Source of the DNA: Novosphingobium sp. Fuku2-ISO-50
GTDB taxonomy: Bacteria; Pseudomonadota; Alphaproteobacteria; Sphingomonadales; Sphingomonadaceae
NCBI RefSeq assembly: GCF_001519055.1
Contig: NZ_KQ954297.1
Coordinates: 45,776-109,775 of the forward strand
Reading direction: 5' to 3'
Length of the DNA stretch: 64,000 nt
Below are positions 1 through 8,427 of the stretch, in pieces. Numbering within the stretch: the first letter of the stretch is position 1; the number at the start of each line of letters is the position of its first letter. The notes beneath the pieces are model-generated. The model made no database searches. It saw only the letters and a program-made list of their open reading frames with translations, and had not been told where the DNA came from. The translations under genes were made by a program, and so were the position numbers.

Positions 1-1
1 A

Positions 2-454
2 CGCAAGGCGCACCAGACCGTCGATGCCGTTGCCTCGGACATCGGGGCGCTGGGCTTCAACAAGGCCGTCGCGCGAATCTATGAACTGACCGGCGCCATC
101 GAAAAGGCAGCGCCTTCGACCGATCGCAGCGCTGCGATCCGCTCGCTGCTGCTGCTGGTCGCCCCGATGATGCCGCATCTGGCAGAGGAAGCCTGGACTC
201 GGGTCGGAGGGGGGCTGATTTCCGACGCCGCCTGGCCGGACGTCGATCCGGCGCTTTTGATCGACGATGAAGTCACCGTCGCAGTGCAGGTCAAAGGCAA
301 GCTGCGCGACACGCTGATCGTCGCCAAGGGCACCCCGCGCGATGTTCTCGAGCGTCTGGCGCTTGCTTCGGACAAAGTGCAGCGCGCGCTCGATGGGGCG
401 GAAGTGAAAAAGGTGATCGTCGTGCCTGACCGTCTGGTGAACCTTGTCGCCTGA
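2..454 (+). CDS. leuS: Leucyl-tRNA synthetase, C-terminal part (5' end outside window)
   Basis: Class Ia aminoacyl-tRNA synthetase charging tRNA-Leu in the cytoplasm. The frame is open from the first bases, so only about 150 C-terminal residues are present. They match the anticodon-binding helical domain (the stretch reading LVAPMMPHLAEEAW) and the small C-terminal domain ending in VIVVPDRLVNLVA, both typical of bacterial LeuRS. The stop overlaps the lptE start by 11 bases, so the two genes are probably cotranscribed and translationally coupled. Family identity is secure; the catalytic HIGH and KMSKS regions are outside the window. Confidence 0.93.
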   Translation, partial: RKAHQTVDAVASDIGALGFNKAVARIYELTGAIEKAAPSTDRSAAIRSLLLLVAPMMPHLAEEAWTRVGGGLISDAAWPDVDPALLIDDEVTVAVQVKGKLRDTLIVAKGTPRDVLERLALASDKVQRALDGAEVKKVIVVPDRLVNLVA

Positions 455-983
455 GGCGCGCCCGTGGCGGCTCGCCGCATTGGCGCTCGCCGCGTCCCCG
501 CTCGCTGCGTGCGGGCTGCAGCCCATGTATGCCGATGGCGCATCGGGCGCCGTCGTGCACAACATCGGCGCGGTGACGATTTCGCCGATCGAGGGCAAGG
601 CGGGCTATCTCGTGCGCAACGCGCTCGCCGACCGGCTCGACGCCGCCGGGACAAGCACGCCGCGCTATCGCCTCGACGTCCGGCTCGATGAAAAGCTCAC
701 CGGAATGATCGTCCAGTCCGATGATTCGGTCAGCCGCGAGCGCAGAGTGATGCGCGCGCGGTATCAGTTGGTCGACCTGTCGACGGGCGCCATCATGCTC
801 GACAGCACAGCCGATGCCGACGCCGGGATCGATATCGTGTCCAGCGAATATGCGGTCATCGCCGCAGAGCAGACCGCGCAGGAAAATCTCGGCCAGGACA
901 TCGCCAACCAGATCGTCACCCGCGTCGCCACGCGCCTTCGTCAAGAAAATCGCGGCAAAAGGGAAGCCGGAAAGCCACGATGA
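444..983 (+). CDS. lptE: LPS assembly lipoprotein LptE
   Basis: Outer-membrane lipoprotein that plugs and assembles the LptD translocon in lipopolysaccharide export. The protein is 179 aa. The N-terminus carries a hydrophobic signal and a lipobox-like LAAC at about residues 20-23, followed by GLQPMYADG, a common start of mature alphaproteobacterial LptE proteins. The start is a TTG inside the leuS 3' end; no clearly better start exists downstream before the signal sequence. The stop overlaps holA by four bases. The leuS-lptE-holA order is widespread in alphaproteobacteria and supports the assignment, since LptE sequences are poorly conserved. Confidence 0.85.
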   Translation: MSPEARPWRLAALALAASPLAACGLQPMYADGASGAVVHNIGAVTISPIEGKAGYLVRNALADRLDAAGTSTPRYRLDVRLDEKLTGMIVQSDDSVSRERRVMRARYQLVDLSTGAIMLDSTADADAGIDIVSSEYAVIAAEQTAQENLGQDIANQIVTRVATRLRQENRGKREAGKPR

Positions 984-2002
984 AGGCGACCCAAAAGACC
1001 TTTGCCGGCATGGTCGACCGGGCCCTGCACAAGGTCCGGATATTCTATTTCTGCGGCGCCGACGAAGCCGGCGCGGGCGATGCCGCCGCGCTCGTGACGA
1101 ACCGGTTGGGCAAGGCCGAAGTCGTTGAAATAACCGGATCAGAACTGAAGCGCGATCCACCGCGCCTGGCTGACGAAGCCAGATCGACATCGCTGTTCGG
1201 CGACAAACGGATCATCCGCGTAACCATGTCGGGCGATGAGGCGCATGACGCCATTGCCGCGCTGGCTGCCGATCCGGTGTCCGGCTGGCCGGTGCTGATC
1301 GTGGCCGGTGGCGCGACCGACAAATCCCGCGTGGCCAAGCTGCTGACGGATCGCGACGACGCGCTGGTCACCATATTTTACCCCCCTGACACGCGAACGG
1401 TTGCCGAAGCCGTGCGAAACGGCGGCGATGCTGCGGGGCTGCGACTGAACAGCCAATTGGCCGAACGGATCGCGCTGGCCGCAGGGCTCGACACGCGCAT
1501 TGCACGGTCCGAAGTCGAGAAATTGGCGCTCTATCTCGACGCCAGCCCGGAATCGCCCAAGACGGCCTCTGCCAAGGATCTTGCAGCGATCGGCACCGAG
1601 GCCGGAGACGACAGCATGGCGCCGATCGTCAACGCGACGCTGGGCGGTTTGACCGACCGGCTCAGACACGAACTGCCCCGGCTTGCCTCTGGAGACATCA
1701 ATCCGGTGGGGTTGTTGCTGGCCTTCGAACGCCGCGCAGTCCAGTTGGCGCAACTGGCCGCCAGGCTCGGCCCCGGCGGCAACGTGAACGCCTTGATTGA
1801 ACAGGAAGCGCAGGCAAGACGCATCTTTTTCAAGGACAAAGCCGATCTTATGCTGCAACTGCACAAATGGCGAGGCGCTCGTCTCGAGCGCTTGCTGAAC
1901 CGCCTTACCCTGTTGCACCGCGCGATGCTGACCGACAGTGCGGGCGCACAGCTGCGGTTGCGACAAGGGCTGGCCGAGATTGCGCGCGCTGCTGCGCGCT
2001 GA
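980..2002 (+). CDS. holA: DNA polymerase III delta subunit
   Basis: Clamp-loader subunit that opens the beta sliding clamp. At 340 aa it has the normal family length. The N-terminal part (YFCGADEAGAGDAA, then a strand ending in SLFGDKRIIRV) matches the HolA AAA+-like domain, which lacks a functional Walker A. The C-terminal helical region (GDINPVGLLLAFERRAVQLAQL) matches the collar domain. Its ATG overlaps the lptE stop by four bases, so it belongs to the leuS-lptE-holA unit. After its stop comes an AT-rich gap that separates housekeeping genes from the polysaccharide locus. Confidence 0.9.
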   Translation: MKATQKTFAGMVDRALHKVRIFYFCGADEAGAGDAAALVTNRLGKAEVVEITGSELKRDPPRLADEARSTSLFGDKRIIRVTMSGDEAHDAIAALAADPVSGWPVLIVAGGATDKSRVAKLLTDRDDALVTIFYPPDTRTVAEAVRNGGDAAGLRLNSQLAERIALAAGLDTRIARSEVEKLALYLDASPESPKTASAKDLAAIGTEAGDDSMAPIVNATLGGLTDRLRHELPRLASGDINPVGLLLAFERRAVQLAQLAARLGPGGNVNALIEQEAQARRIFFKDKADLMLQLHKWRGARLERLLNRLTLLHRAMLTDSAGAQLRLRQGLAEIARAAAR

Positions 2003-2554
2003 TCCGCCACGCCTTGCCGACCCATGGCGCAGCCCTCATCAGCCACTATGCGCGCACCATCACGCGCACTTTATGCAGCGATGGGTCTGGAAATAAAAAA
2101 TGACTCCATACGACTTTAAATAAAGCGCCGGTTCAGCGGAAAAAATTAATTTTCTAAAAATGCGCACAGCTACAGGAAATACGTTATAAAATTCCACGGA
2201 TAATTTTTATTTAATTCACTTATCCGCACCGTCCGCGCTTGCTATGTTTTGAATCAACGCGATTTCTTGATTCGAGCGCAGATGGACGGCGCCCGAATTT
2301 TCCCGCGTCGACAAATGGCACGACGGCGAAACGATTAATGTCTACTTTTTCACTTAGCTAATATAGGTCAAAGGTCAGCTTCGCCGGAAATGATGAGTTG
2401 AGCACAGTGCACGACGAAGCGACATTTCACCAAGAAACTAGCGGTTGCACCGAATCGGATTTTTCCGTAATTGATGCAACGCAAAATCTCTTGGCGCCAA
2501 CATTTCAACACGACTTGAGGCTTTGGACAGCAGATGCACGGGGGGCGGGGTGAC
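2003..2554. promoter_or_regulatory. AT-rich leader region of the polysaccharide locus
   Basis: About 550 bases without a convincing gene. The stretch 2080-2240 is strikingly AT-rich (runs such as AATAAAAAATGA and GGAAAAAATTAATTTTC) against a GC-rich background. It is probably the promoter and leader of the initiating transferase gene, but I cannot point to a specific -35/-10 pair or operator. No terminator hairpin with a T-run was recognised directly after holA. Short frames here have no family resemblance. Confidence 0.4.
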
Positions 2555-3976
2555 ATGACCATGACCACCAATCATGCCTTTGTGCTGCCGAGCAAAGATG
2601 GTGCCGGCACGGGCGACAGGCGCCGCTTCACGTTGCCGCTGGGCCCTTCGCTTGAACGTCGGCGGTTGCAAATTTACCTTGCACTGATGGCGTTCGATGC
2701 GGTCGGCATCGCGGTGGCGTTCCTGTCGGTTGGCCGGACTCTCGCCACAAACAATGATCGCAGCATTCTGGCCGATCTGGTACTGCTGTTCATCCCGGTC
2801 TATTGGGCCGTCGCCCTCAGCCTGCGACTTTATTCGGTCAGAGCGCTGACAGCGCTCCGCTTTGCGCAATTGCGGGTGGTCTATGCGCTATTCGGAACGG
2901 TCACCACGCTGATCTTCATGGCTTATCTGGCACACAGCCCACTCACGGTGGGTCGGCTGCCGATGGGTGTCAACGTGCTGGCAGCGGCCATCGTCTTGGT
3001 CAGCATCCGCAGCGTGATGCGCCGATTTGTGCTGCTTCGTTGCGGCCCAACGGCTGAAAACGTTCTCATTATCGACGATGGCGGCGTACCGGTGCGGCTA
3101 CCTGGCGCTTGGACCATCAAGACGCGTGAACACAATCTCAAACCCGACTTTTGCGACCCCCACATGCTCGATCGGCTGGGCCTGTTCATGACAAACATGG
3201 ACCGCGTGCTCGTGTCTTGCGAACCCGAACGCCGCGCGGCTTGGGCCATGATTTTCAAAGGTTCGAATGTCTCCGGTGAAATCGTCGATCCCGATGTCCA
3301 TAGCCTGGGCGTGGTCGGCGCGCGCCGCTGCTATTCCTTTGGCACTCTGGTCGTCTCGGTCGGCCCGCTCAGCGCGCTCGACCGAGCCATCAAGCGCGCG
3401 ATGGACATCGCGACTGCCGGCTCAGCACTGCTCTTCATGCTGCCGTTGCTGATCTGCGTCGCCATCCTGATCCGCGTCGAGGATGGCGGTCCGGTATTCT
3501 TTCTCCAACAGCGTCAGGGGCGAAACAACCGGCTGTTCTGGATCTACAAATTCCGTTCGATGCGCGTCCAGCAACTCGACCTTACCGGAACCCGTTCTGC
3601 CAGCCGCGATGACGAGCGCGTCACGCGCATTGGCCGGATCATCCGCCGCACCAGCATTGATGAATTGCCACAATTGATCAATGTGTTGCGCGGAAATATG
3701 AGCGTCGTGGGACCGCGCCCGCATGCTATCGGCTCGCTCGCCGGCAACAAGCCGTTCTGGGAAGTCGATCCGCGGTACCTGTTGCGCCATTCACTGAAGC
3801 CGGGCTTGACCGGGCTCGCTCAGGTGCGCGGGCTGCGCGGGGCGACGGACACCGAGATCGACCTCACCCATCGGCTTCAGGCCGACCTTGAATATCTCGA
3901 CGGCTGGACTGTCCTGCGTGATGTGAAGATAATCCTCGGGACAATCAAAGTCCTGTTTCATGACAAGGCGTTTTAG
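2555..3976 (+). CDS. Polyprenyl glycosylphosphotransferase (initiating EPS sugar transferase)
   Basis: Integral membrane enzyme that transfers a sugar-1-phosphate from a UDP-sugar to undecaprenyl phosphate, the first committed step of EPS repeat-unit assembly. The N-terminal half has several hydrophobic helices and a CoA-binding-like domain, as in WbaP/WcaJ-type proteins. The C-terminal half, from about residue 275, is the bacterial sugar transferase domain: one membrane segment, then FWIYKFRSMR, RTSIDELPQLINVLRG and SVVGPRPHA, all signature motifs. The ATG at 2555 lies just after a GGGGCGGGGTGAC purine-rich stretch; an in-frame ATG at 2534 would add seven residues. Which sugar is transferred cannot be read from the sequence. 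Confidence 0.88.
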   Translation: MTMTTNHAFVLPSKDGAGTGDRRRFTLPLGPSLERRRLQIYLALMAFDAVGIAVAFLSVGRTLATNNDRSILADLVLLFIPVYWAVALSLRLYSVRALTALRFAQLRVVYALFGTVTTLIFMAYLAHSPLTVGRLPMGVNVLAAAIVLVSIRSVMRRFVLLRCGPTAENVLIIDDGGVPVRLPGAWTIKTREHNLKPDFCDPHMLDRLGLFMTNMDRVLVSCEPERRAAWAMIFKGSNVSGEIVDPDVHSLGVVGARRCYSFGTLVVSVGPLSALDRAIKRAMDIATAGSALLFMLPLLICVAILIRVEDGGPVFFLQQRQGRNNRLFWIYKFRSMRVQQLDLTGTRSASRDDERVTRIGRIIRRTSIDELPQLINVLRGNMSVVGPRPHAIGSLAGNKPFWEVDPRYLLRHSLKPGLTGLAQVRGLRGATDTEIDLTHRLQADLEYLDGWTVLRDVKIILGTIKVLFHDKAF

Positions 3977-4092
3977 CGCCTGATGCAGCTTTATTGCCGC
4001 ACACTCTAAACCATCGGTCAACCAACGGCTGACATAACCGATCCGGCGACGAGGGCACGACCGGATGCAATCGCGCACGCTTGCGATAGAAA

Positions 4093-5115
4093 GTGGAATC
4101 ATTGGTAAAAGTTCTTGTAACCGGATCGGCGGGATTCATCGGCTTTCACCTTTGCCGTCGCCTGCTTGAAGAAGGCTTTGACGTCGTCGGCTACGATGCG
4201 ATGACCGACTATTATGATGTCAGCCTGAAACGCCGACGCCATGCGATGCTTCTTCAGTCCGCCCGATTCAAGGCGACCGAGGCGCGACTTGAAGACATGG
4301 CGGCTTTGACCAGGGTATTCATCGACGAACGGCCCGATGTCGTGGTGCACCTCGCTGCACAAGCGGGGGTGCGCTACAGTATCGAAAATCCGCGCTCGTA
4401 CCTCGAAAGCAATCTTGTCGGCACATTCAACGTGCTGGAATGCGCGCGTGAATTTACCATCGGACATCTGCTTATGGCATCGACGTCGTCGGTCTATGGC
4501 GCCAGCACAACGATGCCCTACAGCGAAAAGCATCAGACCGATCATCCGCTCACATTTTATGCTGCAACAAAAAAATCAACCGAAATCATGGCCCACAGCT
4601 ATTCGCACCTGTGGAACCTGCCCACGACCATGTTCCGCTTTTTTACGGTCTACGGGCCGTGGGGGCGCCCCGACATGGCGCTGTACAAGTTTGTCAGAGG
4701 CATTTTCGAAGGAACGGCGATTGACATTTACAACCACGGCGAAATGTATCGTGATTTCACCTATGTCGCCGACCTGGTTCACGCCATTCGCCTGTTGATC
4801 GATGCCGTACCCGCGCGGACCGATGACCCGACGAATGTTCCCGAATGGGATACGCTAAGCCCATCCGCCCCGTTCCGCGTGGTCAATATCGGCAATTCCG
4901 ACACAGTGAAACTGACCGATTTTATCGACGCCATCGAGGACGAATGCGGCCGCAAGGCGATTCGCAACTACCTCGAGATGCAAAAAGGCGATGTTCCAGC
5001 GACTTGGGCAGACGCAACCCAGTTACGCGAATTGACGGGCTATGCCCCCTCGACTCCGGTTCGGGAAGGTGTTCGCGCATTCGTCAATTGGTATCGCGAC
5101 TATTTCGGAACATAA
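4093..5115 (+). CDS. UDP-glucuronate 4-epimerase family NAD-dependent epimerase
   Basis: Extended short-chain dehydrogenase that most likely interconverts UDP-glucuronate and UDP-galacturonate to supply an acidic sugar. Visible features are the NAD-binding TGSAGFIG near the N-terminus, the STSSVYG strand, the catalytic tyrosine-lysine pair in FYAATKKS, and RFFTVYGPWGRPDMAL, characteristic of the CapI/UDP-glucuronate epimerase group. The length of 340 aa is normal. Translation begins at a GTG. Ugd at 30898-32199 would produce its substrate. The substrate call is by family resemblance; a related UDP-hexose epimerase activity is possible. Confidence 0.85.
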   Translation: MESLVKVLVTGSAGFIGFHLCRRLLEEGFDVVGYDAMTDYYDVSLKRRRHAMLLQSARFKATEARLEDMAALTRVFIDERPDVVVHLAAQAGVRYSIENPRSYLESNLVGTFNVLECAREFTIGHLLMASTSSVYGASTTMPYSEKHQTDHPLTFYAATKKSTEIMAHSYSHLWNLPTTMFRFFTVYGPWGRPDMALYKFVRGIFEGTAIDIYNHGEMYRDFTYVADLVHAIRLLIDAVPARTDDPTNVPEWDTLSPSAPFRVVNIGNSDTVKLTDFIDAIEDECGRKAIRNYLEMQKGDVPATWADATQLRELTGYAPSTPVREGVRAFVNWYRDYFGT

Positions 5116-5324
5116 AACAAAGCCCCAACCCAGCAATGCGTTGCGGAAATTTCGATTTTGGTGACATAAATATTTGCGTTTTCAACACGATGCATGCCTT
5201 ATTACGCGCATGAGCTAATCGCCCGATTTTTAATCCGTTTCGGCGTTCCTTTATCGTTTCGCTGTTGCAACATACCCGCAGATGGTGATAAAGAAAGGCT
5301 CGACCGGAAATCTGGAGGTTCTCG

Positions 5325-5609
5325 ATGAAAGCCACGCATATCGCTCTCGTTGCATTGGCCGGATTGGGCCTGGCAAACGCTCAACTCGCTCATGCCGATA
5401 CCATGCCGGGCGCTGCCCTGCCGTCCGTCGTTCGCGCTCACCCTGCGAAAGTAAGCCGCTTGGTCAACAAGCACGAGCAGGCCGGGGTTGCCAGTGATGG
5501 TGGCATTTCGGCTGTTGGGTTCGTCCTCGGCGCAGCCGTTTTGGGCGGGCTGATTGTCGGCATCGTCGAAGCCACCAAGAGCAGCAACCCGGTATCGACC
5601 GGAGCCTGA
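5325..5609 (+). CDS. Small secreted or membrane-anchored protein of unknown function
   Basis: A 94-residue protein not assigned to any family. It has a clear signal peptide (MKATHIALVALAGLGLANA, probable cleavage after QLAHA), a short polar middle, then a C-terminal hydrophobic segment (GFVLGAAVLGGLIVGIVEA) and a short tail. A good Shine-Dalgarno (TGGAGGT) sits upstream, and a strong intrinsic terminator follows (5656-5690), so it looks like its own short transcription unit inside the EPS locus. A protein of the same size and architecture occurs at 63122-63409. A role at the envelope is inferred from topology only. Confidence 0.72.
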   Translation: MKATHIALVALAGLGLANAQLAHADTMPGAALPSVVRAHPAKVSRLVNKHEQAGVASDGGISAVGFVLGAAVLGGLIVGIVEATKSSNPVSTGA

Positions 5610-5655
5610 TTGTCAAATGTAACGATTGAGTTGCTTTAGGCATACTGATTTTTTT

Positions 5656-5690
5656 AAGAGCTCGCCTGAACGAACATCAGGCGGGCTCTT
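5656..5690 (+). terminator. Intrinsic terminator after the small membrane-protein gene
   Basis: A 14-base stem (AAGAGCTCGCCTGA pairing with TCAGGCGGGCTCTT, with one G-U wobble) encloses a seven-base loop and is followed by ATTTTG. The T-run preceding the stem on the plus strand would serve as the tract for transcripts from the other direction, so it may work both ways. Confidence 0.75.
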
Positions 5691-5990
5691 ATTTTGCCCG
5701 TCGATCACGCGAATCGGCATGCGGTAGGTTGGCGAGCGCTGCACGAATTTTGAATTCCGCAAGACACTTCAACACCGAGGTTCACTGACACGAACACAAA
5801 CTGCCCTTCCCCGCTTATCTACCAAAAATTCCCTCAAGTTATGGTGAAGCGCAGGATGCAATGCTCCGAAATTTGGCTACCGCCTGCATGCATTTATATG
5901 CATTCATACTTTAAGCCGCTATTTTGACATCAAAGTCGCCAGATTTCACACTGGCTCCAGATTTTTCGCACGTTGCTCCAAGGTGCCGAC
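5691..5990. other. Gene-free interval before the ligase/polymerase gene
   Basis: About 300 bases with no credible gene. It is AT-rich near 5880-5930 (ATGCATTTATATGCATTC, a near-palindrome) and probably contains the promoter of the membrane protein starting at 5991. No defined operator can be assigned. Confidence 0.3.
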
Positions 5991-7427
5991 ATGATTTCAG
6001 CGCGTCCCCGTTCATCGCGAAATCGCGCCCGGTCAAAGCCAGAGGGAACATCGCGCCGTACACGCTCGGGATTCAGACCAGACCGGCAAAGCGGCCTCGC
6101 CGCCCTGATGCTCGGCACGTGCCTCGTTCTGGGAGGAGGAGGCACGAGCAATCCGTCATCCGAGCTTGCACTTGAATTGCTCTTGCCGCTTTTTGGCGTG
6201 GCCGTCGCGTGGTGGCCACCGCCCCGTTCAGACGGAAGGCTGGAAACAGCGCGTTGCCCGCGAACAGCACTAGTGATTGCAGCCCTGGCATTGTTAATTC
6301 CGGTCGCTCAGTTGCTGCCCCTTCCCCCGCCAATCTGGCACGCCTTGCCCGGACGGCAAGCGGAAGTGGCATCCCTGACATTGGTAAACCAAGCCAATCA
6401 CTGGATGCCGTTGACGCTCAGTCCGGCCCGTACATTGGCATCATTGCTGGCGATTCTGGCCGAACTGGCCGTTTTTCTTGCAGTCGCGCGCCTCAATATT
6501 GCTGGGCGGCTGAGCCTGTGCTTCGCGATCGTCGCAGTCGCGATCGCGTCGGTCATGCTCGGCAGCCTTCAACTGTCACTTGCCGGTGGCTACAGCTGGT
6601 CGCTCTATTCCCAATCAAATATTGGGTGGCTGCTTGGCTTTCACGCCAATCGCAATGCGGAAACCGACACATTGCAGGTGGCCATTCTCGCACTTGCCGC
6701 GATCATGGCGAGCGTATCGCACCGCCGCCACCTGCAAGCGATCGAACTGACTCTCTTTATGGCCGTGATGACCGGATTCGCGCTTGGAGCGATCCTCACC
6801 GGTTCGCGGACCGGCACCTTGCTCCTGCCGTTGACCTACGTTTTTGCGGTATGGATACTATGGCCGACCATCACGCACCAAATGTCGTTCCTGCCGAAGT
6901 GGACTCTGCTGATACCCGTTGTTGGCTGCCTCATTTTGGCTCAGACTGAGCAGGTGCAGCATGCCATGAGCCGATTCGGAGGCATTGGCGAGCGGCGGTG
7001 GGATATCTGGCACGATACCATCAAGGCGATCGCTTCGGTCTGGCCGATGGGCGGAGGGATCAGCAGCTTCCAGGTTGTCTATGATGCAACCCAGAGCATC
7101 GAACGCCTGATCCCCGAGATGGACATGCGCGCCCACAACGACTGGCTGGAATGGGTTCTCGAATCGGGGGCCCCGGGGATCATCGTTCTGACAATCATCT
7201 GCATGATTTTGATCGGCAGCGGAGCGCAGGCCCTGCGCTCGGTCATGCGCAGAGGCGCCAGCACGGACTATCGCGCGCAAGTAATCTTCGCAACTGGCAC
7301 TTTGCTGCACATCGGGCTGCACGGTCTGCTCGATTATCCCATGCGCAGCATGGCACTTGCGGCACTTGCTGGCACGGCCGCAGCAATGCTCATGCCGTTA
7401 CGGATTCGGGCTCATGCGTCGGAATGA
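5991..7427 (+). CDS. O-antigen ligase/polymerase family membrane protein (Wzy_C-like)
   Basis: A polytopic inner-membrane protein of 478 aa with about ten or more hydrophobic segments. The long periplasmic region late in the protein contains HNDWLEWVLESGAPG, matching the conserved HN-x-WL/E motif of the Wzy_C (WaaL/Wzy) superfamily. Such proteins polymerise lipid-linked repeat units or ligate a finished glycan to an acceptor. The ATG at 5991 follows AAGGTG; a TTG 18 bases earlier is possible. A second polymerase-like protein lies at 11850-13409, so one may polymerise and the other ligate; the sequence does not settle which. Confidence 0.8.
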   Translation: MISARPRSSRNRARSKPEGTSRRTRSGFRPDRQSGLAALMLGTCLVLGGGGTSNPSSELALELLLPLFGVAVAWWPPPRSDGRLETARCPRTALVIAALALLIPVAQLLPLPPPIWHALPGRQAEVASLTLVNQANHWMPLTLSPARTLASLLAILAELAVFLAVARLNIAGRLSLCFAIVAVAIASVMLGSLQLSLAGGYSWSLYSQSNIGWLLGFHANRNAETDTLQVAILALAAIMASVSHRRHLQAIELTLFMAVMTGFALGAILTGSRTGTLLLPLTYVFAVWILWPTITHQMSFLPKWTLLIPVVGCLILAQTEQVQHAMSRFGGIGERRWDIWHDTIKAIASVWPMGGGISSFQVVYDATQSIERLIPEMDMRAHNDWLEWVLESGAPGIIVLTIICMILIGSGAQALRSVMRRGASTDYRAQVIFATGTLLHIGLHGLLDYPMRSMALAALAGTAAAMLMPLRIRAHASE

Positions 7428-7728
7428 CACCATCGGATTCACGCCTCCATGCGTCAGCACCTGATATATTGTGCGCAGCACAAAAAAATGACAAAGATCG
7501 TTTCGCAGGCTAGGCTGAAGCTCATATGTGCGGTTACTATCGAAGCATGGTGCGATGGCCGGCAAGGCTTATGACCATGGCAGGCAGATGACGTAGAACG
7601 GATGAATACGGTATAACCACGCTAACGAGGCCCAAGGATGCGGTTAAGGGCGGATGCTTTGTCCAGCACAAACCGACCTGGCTGGCTGTCGGAAAAGTGG
7701 CATGCCGAATTGAGGAGTAGCTAGCATC
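7428..7728. promoter_or_regulatory. Upstream region of the export operon, with a short palindrome
   Basis: A 301-base gap without a plausible gene, preceding the OPX/PCP operon. At 7469-7483 there is a perfect palindrome, TTGTGC-GCA-GCACAA, followed by seven A residues. It could be an operator or an RNA hairpin; without a T-run after the stem in either direction it is not a typical terminator. GAGGAG lies a little before the GTG at 7729. Confidence 0.35.
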
Positions 7729-8427
7729 GTGAACCTGCCCAAAGTCGCTGCAGCGACCGCAGCCAGTCTTTGTCTCGCTGGATGCGGTCCGCATCTTTAC
7801 AACCATCTTCCATCGGACGCCCCCGCCTACAAGATGATGCCACCGATTGAGGATGCGGTTAGCCCATCCCAGTACCAAATTGCGCCGGGCGATGAATTGA
7901 CCTATTCGGTTCTCGGCGAACCGGACATGGCGATCCAGAAGCTGGTCGTTGACGATGCCGGATATATTCAGGTGCCGCTTGCAGGGTCGATCAGGGTCGG
8001 CGGCTTGACAACAACGGCCGCCAAACAACAAATCGAGCAGGTGCTGGGCGCCCGTTATATCAAATCGCCCGATGTCACGCTCAACATCACGACCCCGATG
8101 CCGCATCTGGTGAACATCGAAGGTGAGGTAACCCAACCTGGCAGCTATGCGGTTACCCGGGATACGACTCTGCTCGGCGCATTGGCCTTGGCAAGGAGCC
8201 CGACCAACAGAGCCAGCTTTACCGAAGTTGTGATATTCAGGACGCAAGCTGGCAAACGGCTGGCAGCTCGCTTCAATGTGACGCGCATTCGCGCCGGGGT
8301 TGACCCAGACCCGCAGATTCTCGGTGGAGACCTCGTCGTGGTGGGCCTGTCCCATTCCAAGTCGATCTATCGGGACGTCTTGCAGGCTGCGCCCCTGTTC
8401 AATGTCTTCACCCAGCTCAAATATTGA
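7729..8427 (+). CDS. Outer-membrane polysaccharide export lipoprotein (OPX, Wza-like)
   Basis: Forms the outer-membrane exit channel for the EPS. The N-terminus is a lipoprotein signal with lipobox LAGC near residue 19. The poly-export domain starts at about residue 45 (YQIAPGDELTYSVLGEPDM) and contains IQVPLAGSIRVGG; an SLBB-like domain follows (VNIEGEVTQPGSYAV). At 232 aa it is much shorter than E. coli Wza and lacks an obvious C-terminal amphipathic barrel helix, as is common for short OPX proteins. It starts at GTG and its stop overlaps the next gene by four bases, coupling it to the chain-length regulator/kinase. Confidence 0.9.
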   Translation: MNLPKVAAATAASLCLAGCGPHLYNHLPSDAPAYKMMPPIEDAVSPSQYQIAPGDELTYSVLGEPDMAIQKLVVDDAGYIQVPLAGSIRVGGLTTTAAKQQIEQVLGARYIKSPDVTLNITTPMPHLVNIEGEVTQPGSYAVTRDTTLLGALALARSPTNRASFTEVVIFRTQAGKRLAARFNVTRIRAGVDPDPQILGGDLVVVGLSHSKSIYRDVLQAAPLFNVFTQLKY

